From NCBI RefSeq assembly GCF_042186555.1, contig NC_133326.1:495780063-495844062 (forward strand): a stretch of DNA of 64,000 nucleotides, read 5' to 3'. The position numbers were made by a program, and so were the translations under genes. Source of the stretch: Aquarana catesbeiana (taxonomy: Eukaryota > Chordata > Amphibia > Anura > Ranidae). Within the stretch, counting starts at the first letter, position 1; each line of letters opens with the position of its first letter. The notes under the pieces were generated by a model. The model made no database searches and had not been told where the DNA came from. It was given only the letters and a program-made list of their open reading frames with translations. Positions 35,373 to 46,768 of the stretch are shown in pieces.

Positions 35373-36180
35373 TCATAGGATATTCCTTGGGGTGTTTGCT
35401 TTCCAAAATGGAGTCATTTTGTGGTTATTCCACTGTCCTGGTACTCCAGGACCTTCAAAAGTGTGATAGGAAGGAATTAAATTATATGTGTAATTTATGC
35501 TCCTAGAATGTCTGAAGGTACTACTTCAATGTTGGACCTCTGTATGTGGCCAGGCTGTGTAAAAGTCTCACACATCTGGTATTGCCATACTCAGGAGTAG
35601 CAGAATGTATTTTGGGGTGTCATTTTTGCTATGTATATGCTGTGTGTTAGAAATATCTTATAAATTGACCACTTTATGTAAAAAAAAATACGTTTTTATT
35701 TTATTTTCACGTTTTTCGAAGACTTTTGAAAAAAAATTAACAGTTCAAAAGACTCATAACACCTCATAGAATATACGTTGGGATGTTTGCTTTCCAAAAT
35801 GGGGTCATTTTGTGGGTAATTCAATTGTCTTGGTGCTCCAGGGCCTTCAAAAGTGTGATAGGTTGTTAGGAAATTTTATGTGCAATTTGTGCTCCTAGAA
35901 TGCCTTACAATGCTCCCTGCATGTTGGACCTCTCTATGTGGCCAGGCTGTGAAAAGGTCTAACACATGTGGTATTGCCATACTTGGGAGGAGTATCAGAA
36001 TATATTTTTGGATGCAATTTGAAGTATGCATATGCTGTGTGTGAGAAATAACTTATTATGACAATTTTGTGTAAAAAATAAATAAATAAATAATTTCTTC
36101 ATTTTCACAAGAATTGTGGGAAAAAATTACAACTTCAAAAAACTTACTATGCCTCTTACTAAATATCTTGGACTATCTAC
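35373..36180. repeat. 391-bp tandem repeat, two full units
   Basis: TTTGCTTTCCAAAATGG landmarks at 35395 and 35786, and a weaker one at about 36175, give a 391-bp period. Units share GTATGTGGCCAGGCTGTG and CTCCTAGAATG blocks with the reverse-oriented pair at 10080-10680. Confidence 0.85.
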
Positions 36181-36327
36181 TTTCCAAAAAGGGGTCATTT
36201 GGGGGGTATTTGTCCTTTCCTGACATTTCAGGGCTTTAAGAGAAGAGATAGGCCGTCAGTGCATCAGGTGTGATCAATTTTTAATGATTAGCACCATAGC
36301 TTGTAGACTCTATAACTCTCGCACAGT

Positions 36328-37104
36328 GAAGTAATCAATATAATAATTAATATTACATCTGTATATTAATTTGTCTAGTCCCTATAATTAGTTGGTCTAA
36401 TAAACTCTGAGCACATGTTATTGTTAATATCACAATAATACCAGGTTAGCGATGAAACCAAACACACGGTGCTGCTAGTAAAGCTTATTTATTTCCCAAG
36501 TAATTAGGAAACTAACACTAAAGTATTAAAAGGGTATTACAATGTTAAATAGCTTACAATCAGAACACAATATACTAAACAGCATATCTCTACAACATAT
36601 AACAACAATGAAATATCAAAGATACTTATCACACATGGTTTCATCTGCTGGTTCTGGATGTTAAAAGGGGTCTGGGCCACATGGAATTTAGGCCCAAGCC
36701 CTCAGTCAGAGCAATGTCCCAAGATGGCAGATAGACAGCCTCATGGCAGGCTTTTTCAGCAACAAAGAGAAAGAACTCTCTGTAACAACCCTTTTTACAA
36801 GCTCACTCATCACTCATTCAAACTCCCCCCCATTGCCAGTCCCTTTTTGCTTTGGACCAATCAGTGTTTACATGACAGTCCTCCTCATATTATTGACTGT
36901 TCTGCCATACTTGGCTCTGGGGGCAGTATTGCAGTCCATGCGCCCTGGGCCGTCTTTGTAATCAATCTCTTTGAAGCCTGTAATCACACATATCACCGCA
37001 GGTGGGCTTGAGCAAAGTCATTGTTCTCCTGATTACAAAGCTTTGATGTGTTTCAGGAAGCGAAATACCAGAAGTAAGATATTAAATCATGTTGCTATCC
37101 AACA
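36328..37104 (-). repeat. 3' LTR of the endogenous retrovirus
   Basis: Bounded by TG...CA (TGAAGTAATC to CTATCCAACA on the plus strand). A minus-strand AATAAA lies near 36487-36493. The short frames inside (36658-37011) are mirrored in the other LTR and are not genes. Confidence 0.92.
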
Positions 37105-37400
37105 TATGCTGCTTTGCCCCTAAAGGGCGCATACCACCCTTCTTCAGACACGGCCCTATTGAACAATCCATCTCCCCAACGTGTGTTTCCGAACCAGTAC
37201 CTATAGAACAGTCCTTAACTGTCTTAACGTGTTGTGTTTTTCAACATGTACAGAAACATCTCCTATGGAACAGTCCACAATGGTCACACCATGTTGTGCT
37301 TCTCAACATGGGCCTCAGAACCAGCTCCTGTGGAACAGTCCATGAGAGTTCTAACGTGCTGTGTTTCCCAACACGTGCTGCTTTGCTACTGGGTGACACA
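37105..37400. repeat. Degenerate tandem repeat next to the 3' LTR
   Basis: Four loosely repeated units contain GAACAGTCC and AACGTGTTGTGTTT-CAACATG at about 75-bp spacing, the last ending near 37390. The position is just upstream of the 3' LTR in the element's own direction. Confidence 0.65.
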
Positions 37401-37882
37401 CCAACATCACTCTTCCATGACAGCTTCCATGTTACCACTCTGTGTCTTCTTCTTTCCGATATCTTCAGGACGGGGTACAGTACAGGCAAGGGGTGTCCAT
37501 TCACTCACCATTCACCAACACCCATTCAGAGCAACATATCAACCAGCTTTCCGATATAGAGTCTCGAGGAGGGCCTTTTGCCCATATTATTAGCCTAAAA
37601 TACACCTTTATCACACTATACCATAGCATGAAATGAACCCATTACCATATTATATACATGTGTCCCATCCAATTATGCATCCCGCTCCCAACCTCTTATA
37701 ACTCCTCACTGTAGATGCGGGTCGGGATTAGACAGGTTTGCTCACAATGGCCTTTCCTACCGCACTTTTGGCATGTCAGTGGTATTGCAGGGCTCTGACT
37801 TGGCAGCAAAGTCTCTAACTTGTACGCAGAGACCCTACCGTCACTTCGTCCCCCAGCTTGCATAGATAACTGGGCGACCCTT

Positions 37883-38221
37883 CTATATAAATATCAAGTC
37901 TAACAAAACATATAAATCTGCAACAACGACAAAACCCACACAATTCCATCCCTGTGCCTGGATTTCAGAGACCATGCCCAGAAAATCTGGAGCTACTTTA
38001 CCCTGAGTATTTATGTGACTTTGTTGAATGTTATCAAGGATGCCCCGCTTATTCTCTGAAGCTATGGCTGTGAGTTTGTTCCTCAGGAGGCCGATGTCCA
38101 CTCGATTAACAACACCCATCCCAGCTCCTATTCCCCCAATATAGTGCTGAATACATCCCTCCTCTTTTGGGTTACTCCTCAGAAATAAGCATCCTGCATG
38201 AACCTCATTCGGTGTCTGCAC
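37883..38221 (-). pseudogene. Possible env-like fragment
   Basis: A 112-residue minus-strand frame has a glycine-rich apolar stretch (GGIGAGMGVV), then a region with regularly spaced Leu/Ile, and a hydrophobic end. The position between gag and the 3' LTR is where env would sit. Retroviral transmembrane subunits have a fusion peptide followed by heptads. I see no CX6CC motif, so this is only a suggestion and the frame may be incidental. Confidence 0.25.
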
Positions 38222-40245
38222 ATCTCTGGGAGTAAGTCACTGGTACAATGACCGTGTATATTCAGCACATATAGGGTAATAGGTTTTTACCAACCACAGT
38301 GAGATGTTGCAGCGCCATGTGGAGAAGGCATATGGTACCCTGGTAGCCAGCGTTTGTTCCCTTTATCTAACGGAGCATGCTCCTGTGTGTATTCACTGGC
38401 CTTCCCTGTGCCGGGTTTCAACCTCTCAGGTGAGACATCAACCAGGCGTACCCCCCCCCCCCCCCCCCACTAGGAAATTTTCACCCCATTGATGTGTCAC
38501 CTGGCCAACCTCTAGTCTGGCCAACCGACATCCTATAAATATATAAATTCCAGTCTCCTGGGTACCTGCACCATATTACTTCCCTTACGTCAATACATGT
38601 CATACATTAAAAACCTTTTCTCCTTTCAATTCCTCCCTCCAACAAAAAAAAAAAAAAAACACATATTTTACATTTCAGGTTCTGACGGATTGGATGTATA
38701 TATTCCTTCCCCAACCTCCAACCCATCACACATGTATTAATAGCATGTTTGCATTCATCAGGAGAGACTCTGGCAAAAATGTTTCACAAGTCTTGTTGAT
38801 GGGCACAGTCCTTCAGATTTAGCATTGGCCTTAAATTGTCCATAAGCAAAAACAAGTATTAAACTGAATCTTTTCATTTGTCCCTTCTCTCCCGATGTCC
38901 AGAACAAATTTGCAGTGTGGTATGGCACAGATAAATTGCCAACCAGATGAACATCTGTCATCCATGTTCCAGAGACCTCTCCAATCTCGCTCCACCAGGA
39001 CTCTGGAATTGAAACACAAGAGCAGAATCAAATTCTTATCCATAATATCTGCTCACTTGCTACGTTTATTTACAGTTCCTTCCTTGGAACCCAGGAACTT
39101 AATATTCCTGGCTTCTGCAACTCTGACCAAACTATCAAAACAACCATGACCTCTTTACGGTGAACCCACTCTAAAATGGATCCCCGTGGTATGATCAGAA
39201 TTTTAAAAAAACTAACGTCAATGTTGACTCTCAGAATTCTCAGTTTAAACACTAAAAAACAATGCATTTATCTATCTTTAAGATCTATGCACTAACTCCC
39301 CTCTCAGGTGGACAAAGGCTAAACCTTTTGGAACTTTTTCCACCTGAATGAACATAAAACAAAGAGAAAAAAAAAAAAAAACGAACTCCAGAGGCTAGAA
39401 TGGCTTCCTACCAACAACTCTTGTCTTAAATGAACAAAATGTATTCAGCTGGAGGACATATTCGCATGACCATCTATTCAGCTGCTAATTGACGGAATAG
39501 CCAATTACCCCCCTTTCAGGTGGACTAAACAATAATTCCACCTGAACAAACAAAAATGAAATAAAAATATAAAAAAAAAAATTTAAAAAATGAATAACAA
39601 AAAAAAAAATTAAAACTCTGGCCATTACCACACAAAAACAACGTGACAAGACAACCACCACAAAACAATGACAAACGCTCAACTTTTAACTAAAGACATC
39701 CATGGATTTTCCTCCTGAGAAGAGCAAGTGCTCATTTCCATCTGAAAGACAATTAGTTAATGGGAAAAACAAAAAACAAAACATCTGTACCTCATCACAA
39801 CATTTGTAACTTCATTTATAACTCTTTAATCCATTAATGCCTGACCATTGTTTATCTTATTTTTTTCATTGTTTGCAAACAATTACTAATTAATGAGCTC
39901 ATGGTACCATATGATAATCGATTATGCATTTACAATAACCTAACCCCTGTTTTGCTAAATTTGCCCCATGTTGTTCTCACTTTGAAGGACCTGCAAACAA
40001 ACACAGACATTAGTATCCAAACCAGTTTTATCTTCTTCCAAGGTCTCTGGAAGAAGGAACACAAAGACAGTGATTACACACCATTATCATGACAATTGAC
40101 TTTTTGAGTCCCGCAAACCTTTTCCCATTAATTGCAATGCCAGGGGAACAATTGCTATGAATAAAGATTAGATGTGAGCGTCATATTTAAATAAAATATG
40201 GCAAGGAAACATTGACCATAACATTCTTAGCATCCATGCAGCTCA
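38222..40245. other. Retroviral internal region without recognisable pol
   Basis: I looked for reverse transcriptase, protease and integrase motifs on the minus strand and found none. A-rich homopolymers (38642-38659, 39366-39381, 39569-39614) and repeated CAGGTGGACTAAAC / TTCCACCTGAA phrases near 39300-39560 fill the region. Pol was probably deleted, or is decayed beyond recognition. Confidence 0.5.
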
Positions 40246-42250
40246 CTAAGTGCTGCTAACATTGTTTCCCCCAGTGCTACATTTGAATAACCATGCGGCT
40301 ACCTCCATTTTGACTTTATGTAACTGTTCTACATACTGATGATTTTCAGTTTGTAGTCTCCGCATTTGGGTCTTTAAAGGGAAATGAGTTTGATTACTAT
40401 GGCCTCCATGCTTTGGGTTGCTACCCCATCGGGCAGAATACACTTCATAATGCCTTGGGGTCGTTTTAGGGTACTGCTATCTTCTTTTGATATCATTATT
40501 CGCCGCCCAACAATACTTAGCGATGTGACCCCCCCTTTTACACAAAAAACATTTGAGGGCTGGTCTCTCTGTATAGGCCCTTCTTTGAGTATACGGCATT
40601 GGAAACTCACATTGCTGGACATTATTACTACGATTACTATGCTTGGAATAACCAGACTTTACACTTTCATCGTCTGAGGAGTCATCAGAAGTTTCAACTC
40701 CTGAATCACTTTCAAGCACAGTTATCGCACTTTTATTTACATCTCCACCATTGATTTCTGTCATAGCAACATCACTTGCAGCAATAAGAGCGTCTAGTTT
40801 TTCTGCATGTTGTTTCACTTCTATCTTTGTTGTCCACTGAGGATGTGCGGAGGGTACCTCCACCATTGCACATTCAGCTTTTGCATGTTTGGAGGATAGC
40901 TCCATTATGGCTGCCTGTGCACCCTGCAATTCTGGGGTTTCCTGCTCCATGCTAGCAATGTTAAGGGCTTTACGAAATCTATGCCCATGTCTATTCCATT
41001 TAAAATGTCTGAACTCTCTCTGCCTTCCCGTACCTCTGCTTATTACGGATACACCTGCCTTTGACCCATATTCCCTATCACTGGACTCTTGACAGAAGTC
41101 TCGCAGGATATTGACAATGTTTTGGTAGGATCTAGCATTCCTCAGAGCCATTCTAGTGGGATAGCTTACATAACGCTTATTGGCCATTGAGTATATGAAA
41201 CTTGTATCATCCTCCAATAAGTCAGGACAGCTGAACACTTTCGTATACAATGCAAGATACTCACTGCAGAACAAAATTGGGTCATCTCCTCTCCTAAATT
41301 TCATTTGTTGTAAATCACTCATACCATTATCCCGACTGTCCACAATACGCTGCAACTCTTTCCTCCGCACCTGCTAAGTTATCATTAACCTGTGCAGATA
41401 ACTGGCCTGCCAAAGGTCCTGGTAGCCATGCTTTCAGAAAAGAACATGCATCCTCATTACTCAAATGAAATTTAAGGACTAGAGCCTCAAATTTATTGGA
41501 CAGACTCACTGGTGATTCCAGGGCATTAAATTCACCCAGAATCTATCATAAAGTAAGTCTCTCTTGGATTGTAATCAAACTGTTATTCTGCTTTGAAGCT
41601 ATGGGTGCAATAGCAGATTGTGTTTCATCACAGCCCTTCTCCTCATTGACTGTGCAGATATTGGCCAATTGGCATGTTCCTTTGTGCTCATTGAGCGATA
41701 CTATACATTGCTCTTTAGTAAGAAGCTGGGAGTGTGCATTTGCTAATTTTCTTTCTAAAGACATAACCAACTCTTCCATATCTGACAACTTTATTCGCAA
41801 TGACTATAAAAGTTTGCTCTTCATATCACAGTCTATGCTGCACCTCTGAAGCTGTTCTTGTAGCTCACTGTTTCTTCCTGACACACTGCCTGCTTTTACC
41901 TGCAATTCGTCCATCTCACTACTGGAGTCTGTTGCAATCTTTAGAAGGTTTTCACTGATTTTCTCAATGTCCTTCCCCGAGACGTCTCCTCTCTGCTTCC
42001 CACTTCCCCTCCATTTGCTCAGATATAAATTTAATTCTGAGCAACACTGCAATTTCATTTGCCAACCTTTCTTTTTTAGCTTTCTTTTTACCCAATAATC
42101 TGCTATTATGTTGCTGACACTGAGACAATAGTACCTTACACTGTCTTTTAAGAGGTTTATCTGCACATGAATGATAATTGGCAGAAGTGTACTTTTTAAC
42201 ATATGTATACACAAGTTCCATTTCACAACCATACAATCCACACAATACAC
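40246..42250 (-). pseudogene. Retroviral gag pseudogene with CCHC knuckle
   Basis: Minus-strand frames, in order: 41964-42245 and 41804-41960 (lysine-rich start, then a coiled-coil-like stretch), 41546-41800 (coiled coil), 41327-41509 and 40477-41370 (297 residues). The last contains a capsid-like helical part, an acidic Ser-rich linker, and CFLCKRGGHIAKYC at 40510-40551, a perfect CX2CX4HX4C nucleocapsid knuckle. Stops and frameshifts divide the frames. Gag builds the virion core. The family within Retroviridae is not determined. Confidence 0.78.
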
Positions 42251-42480
42251 AATTCTATTTTGTACTAACTTTCCAACACTGCAGTGAGTAATAAACCAAA
42301 CTCAATTATCGTTAGCTCTTACAACTCACGAAAAAAACCCAGAATCGCTCTTCTAGTATTCAATATTCTTCATTCATTACCACTTTTACCTGATATAATT
42401 CAAAACAATTAAACTTTTGCATATCCATAGAAAAGACTCACCACACTTACTGTGGCATTATCGGCTGCCTTGTATATGAG

Positions 42481-43854
42481 CACTTCTGTCCTGTAAATAG
42501 AGAGGAATGGGGGTGTGGCGCTACCTAAAATGACACAGTGTATAAATAAAGGGTAAGTGATCAAAAAGTGAGACCCAGTGCATATGGACCCAATTTAAGT
42601 CCACAACTCAATATGAATAGACTGGTTTCTATATATGTGAAAAATATATAAAAATATAAAAATATTAAACTATACCATATTAAACTATTGGCATATCTGG
42701 TACTGCCCTGGAATGGTGATTTGTCCACTATTAGAAAAGGGGAGGCATCACGGAGCCCGCAGGTCTATATGAAGTGTAGAGCGTGGAGTGCTGACACCGT
42801 CTTTGATAACGTCCTATGACGAAACGCGTAAGGCGGAGTCACGCTCACACGTCATACCCGGAAGCGCTGGCCTGGAACGCAAGCTTGGAACGCATGCTAA
42901 GGACTAGCTTCCTGGTTCTAACCTTGTACACGGCCGTGCTGCACTGGGTTCGCTGCTGTTTTTATGGATTTAACTTTTAAAATAAATTGAACCTACTACA
43001 CTACGGGAGTCCCTTGTCTCTTTTTGCCGGGAGGGGAGGTTTAACTGGTGGAACTAAGCATACGGAGGTGCCCAGGGCTGGAGCGCATACCGGGGGGTCC
43101 CTGAACGGGAGTGCTGGAGCGGGATCATGGAGGTGTGGAACACAAGCTGAGACATCCAAGGGGATCATCCATTCAAAGCCTCCCACTCTATGCTTACTAC
43201 CCCTGCAGGGATGACTACTGTTGGTGAGTGGGGGCACACAGGGGGAGCACCTGAAGTCACCAGATTCCATGAGCACAGAAGTCACATTATTTTTGGACTA
43301 TACATGCTGGGTCTAGATACCTCTATAATTTCGGATCGGAATATATAAAACACAACACGAATGATTTATATGGTTTATATATATTTTCACATAGACATAT
43401 TTTTTTTGGGTTTAAGTTGTAATATTTGTCCAACATTTACCTTTACTAGGACGAGAGAGCATTGGACATTTTATATATAATTATATATTCTTTGGACACT
43501 TTGGCACTAGACTGGTTCATAAATAGGGTGTATGCACTGTGAAATGATATCTTAAGTGTATTGGTGAAATGTTTGGTATAGTTTAATATTTTTATATTAC
43601 CTTATGTAGATATTTTTCACATATATAGAAACCAGTCTATTCATATTGAGTTGTGGACTTAAATTGGGTCCAGATGCACTGGGTCTCACTTTTTGATCAC
43701 TTACCCTTTATTTATACACTGTGTCATTTTAGGTAGCACCACACCCCCATTCCTCTATTTATTCCAATAGCTCCCACTGGGAACTAATTAGGGGGAGGCT
43801 GCAACCTTTCCATCTCCTCAGCGCGGACCTTTAACATTTCACTTCTATCCTGTA
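42481..43854 (+). mobile_element. Inverted-repeat retroposon inside the retrovirus (with TSD)
   Basis: The element spans 42496-43839, flanked by CACTTCTGTCCTGTA (42481-42495) and CACTTCTATCCTGTA (43840-43854), a 15-bp TSD with one mismatch. The left arm 42496-42676 is the reverse complement of 43575-43760, apart from small indels. The 898-bp spacer holds the hammerhead-like core near its 5' side. A unique 79-bp tail (43761-43839) follows the right arm. This is the same architecture as 4421-5184 and 22669-24640. Arms share GTGTGGCGCT with the 22669 element. Confidence 0.88.
42797..42836 (+). ncRNA. Hammerhead-ribozyme-like motif
   Basis: Stem I CCGTCT (42797-42802) pairs with AGGCGG (42831-42836) over six positions, one G-T. 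The core strand reads TTGATAA (42803-42809), two transitions from CTGATGA. One extra C follows, then stem II GTC / GAC around CTAT (42811-42820). GAAA lies at 42821-42824, then CGCGT and A at the cleavage position (42830). The overall fold is that of a hammerhead with minimal stem III. The core changes should abolish activity. Confidence 0.55.
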
Positions 43855-44202
43855 GGTTCTATGCAGCTTTTTTAGGATTACCACATGCTTCCTGGGGGAT
43901 ATGCTAATTTGCACCTTAGCCTACACTGAAGCTCGTCTGACCTGTTTTTACCACAGTTGCTTACAATGCATAGACAAACAAACAAAAAAAAACTGATACA
44001 AATCCGTTTAAACCTAAAAGTGACTTGTAGTTCTACAGCCTACAAGACACAAGGCACATTTGTCCACACTAGAGACGATTTTCCGTTCTGGGTGTATTTG
44101 AGAATTTATGCTTACAGAGACTCAAGACAAAAAAAAATACATTAGGTTTTTTTGTGGATTCTGTGTAAAAATAAAATTCACACGCTTTTCTGGGGTGCCA
44201 AT

Positions 44203-44978
44203 TGAAGTAATCGATATAATAATTAATATTACATCTGTGTATTAATTTGTCTAGTCCCTATAATTAATTGGTCTAATAAACTCTGAGCACATGTTATTGT
44301 TAATATCACAATAATACCAGGTTAGCGATGAAACCAAACACACGGTGCTGCTAGTAAAGCTTATTTATTTCCCAAGTAATTAGGAAACTAACACTAAAGT
44401 ATTAAAAGGGTATTACAATGTTAAATAGCTTACAATCAGAACACAATATACTAAACAGCATATCTCTACAACATATAACAACAATGAAATATCAAAGATA
44501 CTTATCACACATGGTTTCATCTGCTGGTTCTGGATGATAAAAGGGGTCTGGGCCACATGGAATTTAGGCCCAAGCCCTCAGTCAGAGCAATGTCCCAAGA
44601 TGGCAGATAGACAGCCTCATGGCAGGCTTTTTCAGCAACAAAGAGAAAGAACTCTCTGTAACAACCCTTTTTACAAGCTCACTCATCACTCATTCAAACT
44701 TCCCCCATTGCCAGTCCCTTTTGCTTTGGACCAATCAGTGTTTACATGACAGTCCTCCTCATATTACTGACTGTTCTGCCATACTTGGCTCTGGGGGCAG
44801 TATTGCAGTCCATGCGCCCTGGGCCGTCTTTGTAATCAATCTCTTTGAAGCCTGTAATCATACATATCACCGCAGGTGGGCTTGAGCCAAGCCATTGTTC
44901 TTCTGATTACAAAGCTTTGATGTGTTTCAGGAAGTGAAATACCAGAAATAAGATATTAAATCATGTTGCTATCCAACA
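44203..44978 (-). repeat. 5' LTR of the endogenous retrovirus
   Basis: TG...CA boundaries identical to the other LTR and about 98% similar by eye. Differences include single substitutions near its start and near 44880-44950, plus changes in C and T runs near 44700-44725. Confidence 0.92.
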
Positions 44979-45838
44979 CACAGACCAAATAATATACACT
45001 TACAGTACCTGACCGCGAGATTGTGTTTCCAGCGCGATACCATCGCGCTGGTTCTCGGCGACAGGATACTGTGCATGTCGCGCTGGCTCGCTCATCAGGA
45101 AAGGAAAACTTTGTTTTCCTTCCGCGATGAGTGACAGGCAGTGCTGACAGCTGTCTGGTATGAATCCTGAGGGGGAACGCCGCTCCAAATTTTAAATGAA
45201 AAAAACGGCGTGGGTCCCCCCCCCCAGGAGCATACCAGGCCCTTAGGTCTGGTATGGATTGTAAGGGGAACACCCTATGCCGAAAAATCGGCATGGGGGT
45301 CCCCCCAAAATCCATACCAGACCCTTATCTGAGCACGCAGCCCGGCCGGCCAGGAAAGGGGGTGGGGACGAGCGAGCACCCCCCCCGAGCCGTACCAGGC
45401 CGCATGCCCTCAACTTCAGGGCGTGGGTGCCTTGGGGGAGGGGGGCACCCTGCGGGGCCCCCCACCCCAAAGCACCTTGTCCCCATGTTGATGAGGACAA
45501 GGGCCTCTTCCTGACAACCCTGGCCGTTGGTTGTCGGGGTCTGCGGGTGGGGGGCTTATTGGAATCTGGGAGCCCCCTTTAATAAGGGGGCCCCCAGATC
45601 CTGGCCCCCCACCCTGTGTGAATAAGTATGGGGTACATGGTACCCCTACCCATTCACCTAGGGAAAAGTGTCAATAAAAAAAAAAAACACAGTACACAGG
45701 TTTTAAGAGTAATTTATTAGGCAGCTCCGGGTCTTCTTCCGACTTCGGGGGGTCTCCTTCCGACTTCTCCCGCTGTTCCGCCTCTTCTCCCGGTGTTCCG
45801 CCTCTTCTCCCAGGCCCCGCCGCTATCTTCTTCCAGCT

Positions 45839-46408
45839 CTATTGCCAGCGAGGGACCCGGTCTGCTGCCGCTGTCTTGTCGCCACTGTCTCGCCTCTTCT
45901 TCTCTTCTTCTCTTCTTACGATGTTGACACGACGCTCTCTCCAGCTGGAATGCTTTGTGCGAGCTGCGGAGCCATTTTTATAGGCGGTGACCCCGCCCCC
46001 TTGTGACGTCATGTTCCCAGCATGCGCAGGGACTCTGGCGTCACGCTCCCTTATGACGCCAGAGTCCCTGCGCATGCTGGGAACATGACGTCACAAGGGG
46101 GCGGGGTCACCGCCTATATAAATGGCTCCGCAGCTCGCACAAAGCATTCCAGCCGGAGAGAGCGTCGTGTCAACATTGGAAGAAGAGAAGAAGAAAAGAA
46201 GAGGCGAGACAGCAGCGGCGAGACAGCAGCGGCGAGACAGCGGCGGCAAGACAGCGGCAGCAGACCGGGCCCCTCGCTGGCAATAGAGCTGGATGAAGAT
46301 AGAGGTGGGGCCCGGGAAAAGAGAAGAGACGGAACACCGGGAGAAGTGGGAAGGAGACCCCCCGAAGTCGGAAGAAGACCCCGGAGTTGCCTAATAAATT
46401 ACTCTTAA
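45839..46408. promoter_or_regulatory. Mirror-image divergent promoter-like core with flanking poly(A) signals
   Basis: Around the axis at about 46048.5, each side carries CRE TGACGTCA (46004-46011 and 46086-46093), a GC box (CCCCGCCCCC, and its complement near 46096-46105) and a TATA box. The TATA boxes are TATATAAA at 46115-46122 on the plus strand and TATAAAAA at 45975-45982 on the minus strand. AATAAA follows about 270 bp out on each side (46393-46398 plus; 45713-45718 minus). These are standard vertebrate Pol II elements in divergent order. Transcription is inferred. Confidence 0.6.
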
Positions 46409-46768
46409 AACCTGTGTACTGTGTTTTTTTTTATTGACACTTTTCCCTAGGTGAATGGGTAGGGGTACCATGTACCCCATACTCATTCACACAGGGTGGG
46501 GGTCCGGGACCTGGGGGCCCCCTTATTAAAGGGGGCTCCCGGATTCCGATAAGCCCCCCGCCCGCAGACCCCGACAACCAACGGCCAGGGTTGTCGGGAA
46601 GAGGCCCTTGTCCTCATCAACATGGGGACAAGGTGCTTTGGGGGAGGGGGGGGCCCCGCAGGGCCCCCCCCTCCCCCAAGGCACCCACCCCCCCATGTTG
46701 AGGGCATGCGGCCTGGTACAGCTCAGGAGGGGGGGCGCTCGCTCGTCCCCACCCTCTTTCCTGGCCGG

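Larger units (their letters stand above)
36328..44978 (-). mobile_element. Endogenous retrovirus-like LTR element, defective
   Basis: Two LTRs of 777 and 776 bp in direct orientation bracket an internal region of about 7.1 kb. CACAG flanks both sides (36323-36327 and 44979-44983), a 5-bp TSD. Coding is on the minus strand, so the LTR at 44203-44978 is the 5' one. A gag-like region is seen, but I found no pol. LTR differences counted by eye are roughly a dozen to fifteen, about 2%. Just inside the 5' LTR the minus strand reads TTGGCACCCC, a plausible primer binding site (TGG start). Confidence 0.88.

Noticed and set aside
36658..37011. 117-residue frame, also present near 44534
   Set aside because: Both copies lie in LTRs, and stop positions differ through small indels. 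It is not a conserved gene.
45254..45582. Overlapping GC-rich frames on both strands
   Set aside because: They are produced by G- and C-rich foldback arms and are repeated in mirror form at 46526-46825.
46022..46408. 128-residue frame across the foldback centre
   Set aside because: The frame starts upstream of the TATA box of the putative promoter and is mirrored on the other strand. Its basic Arg/Glu-rich content follows from purine-rich DNA.
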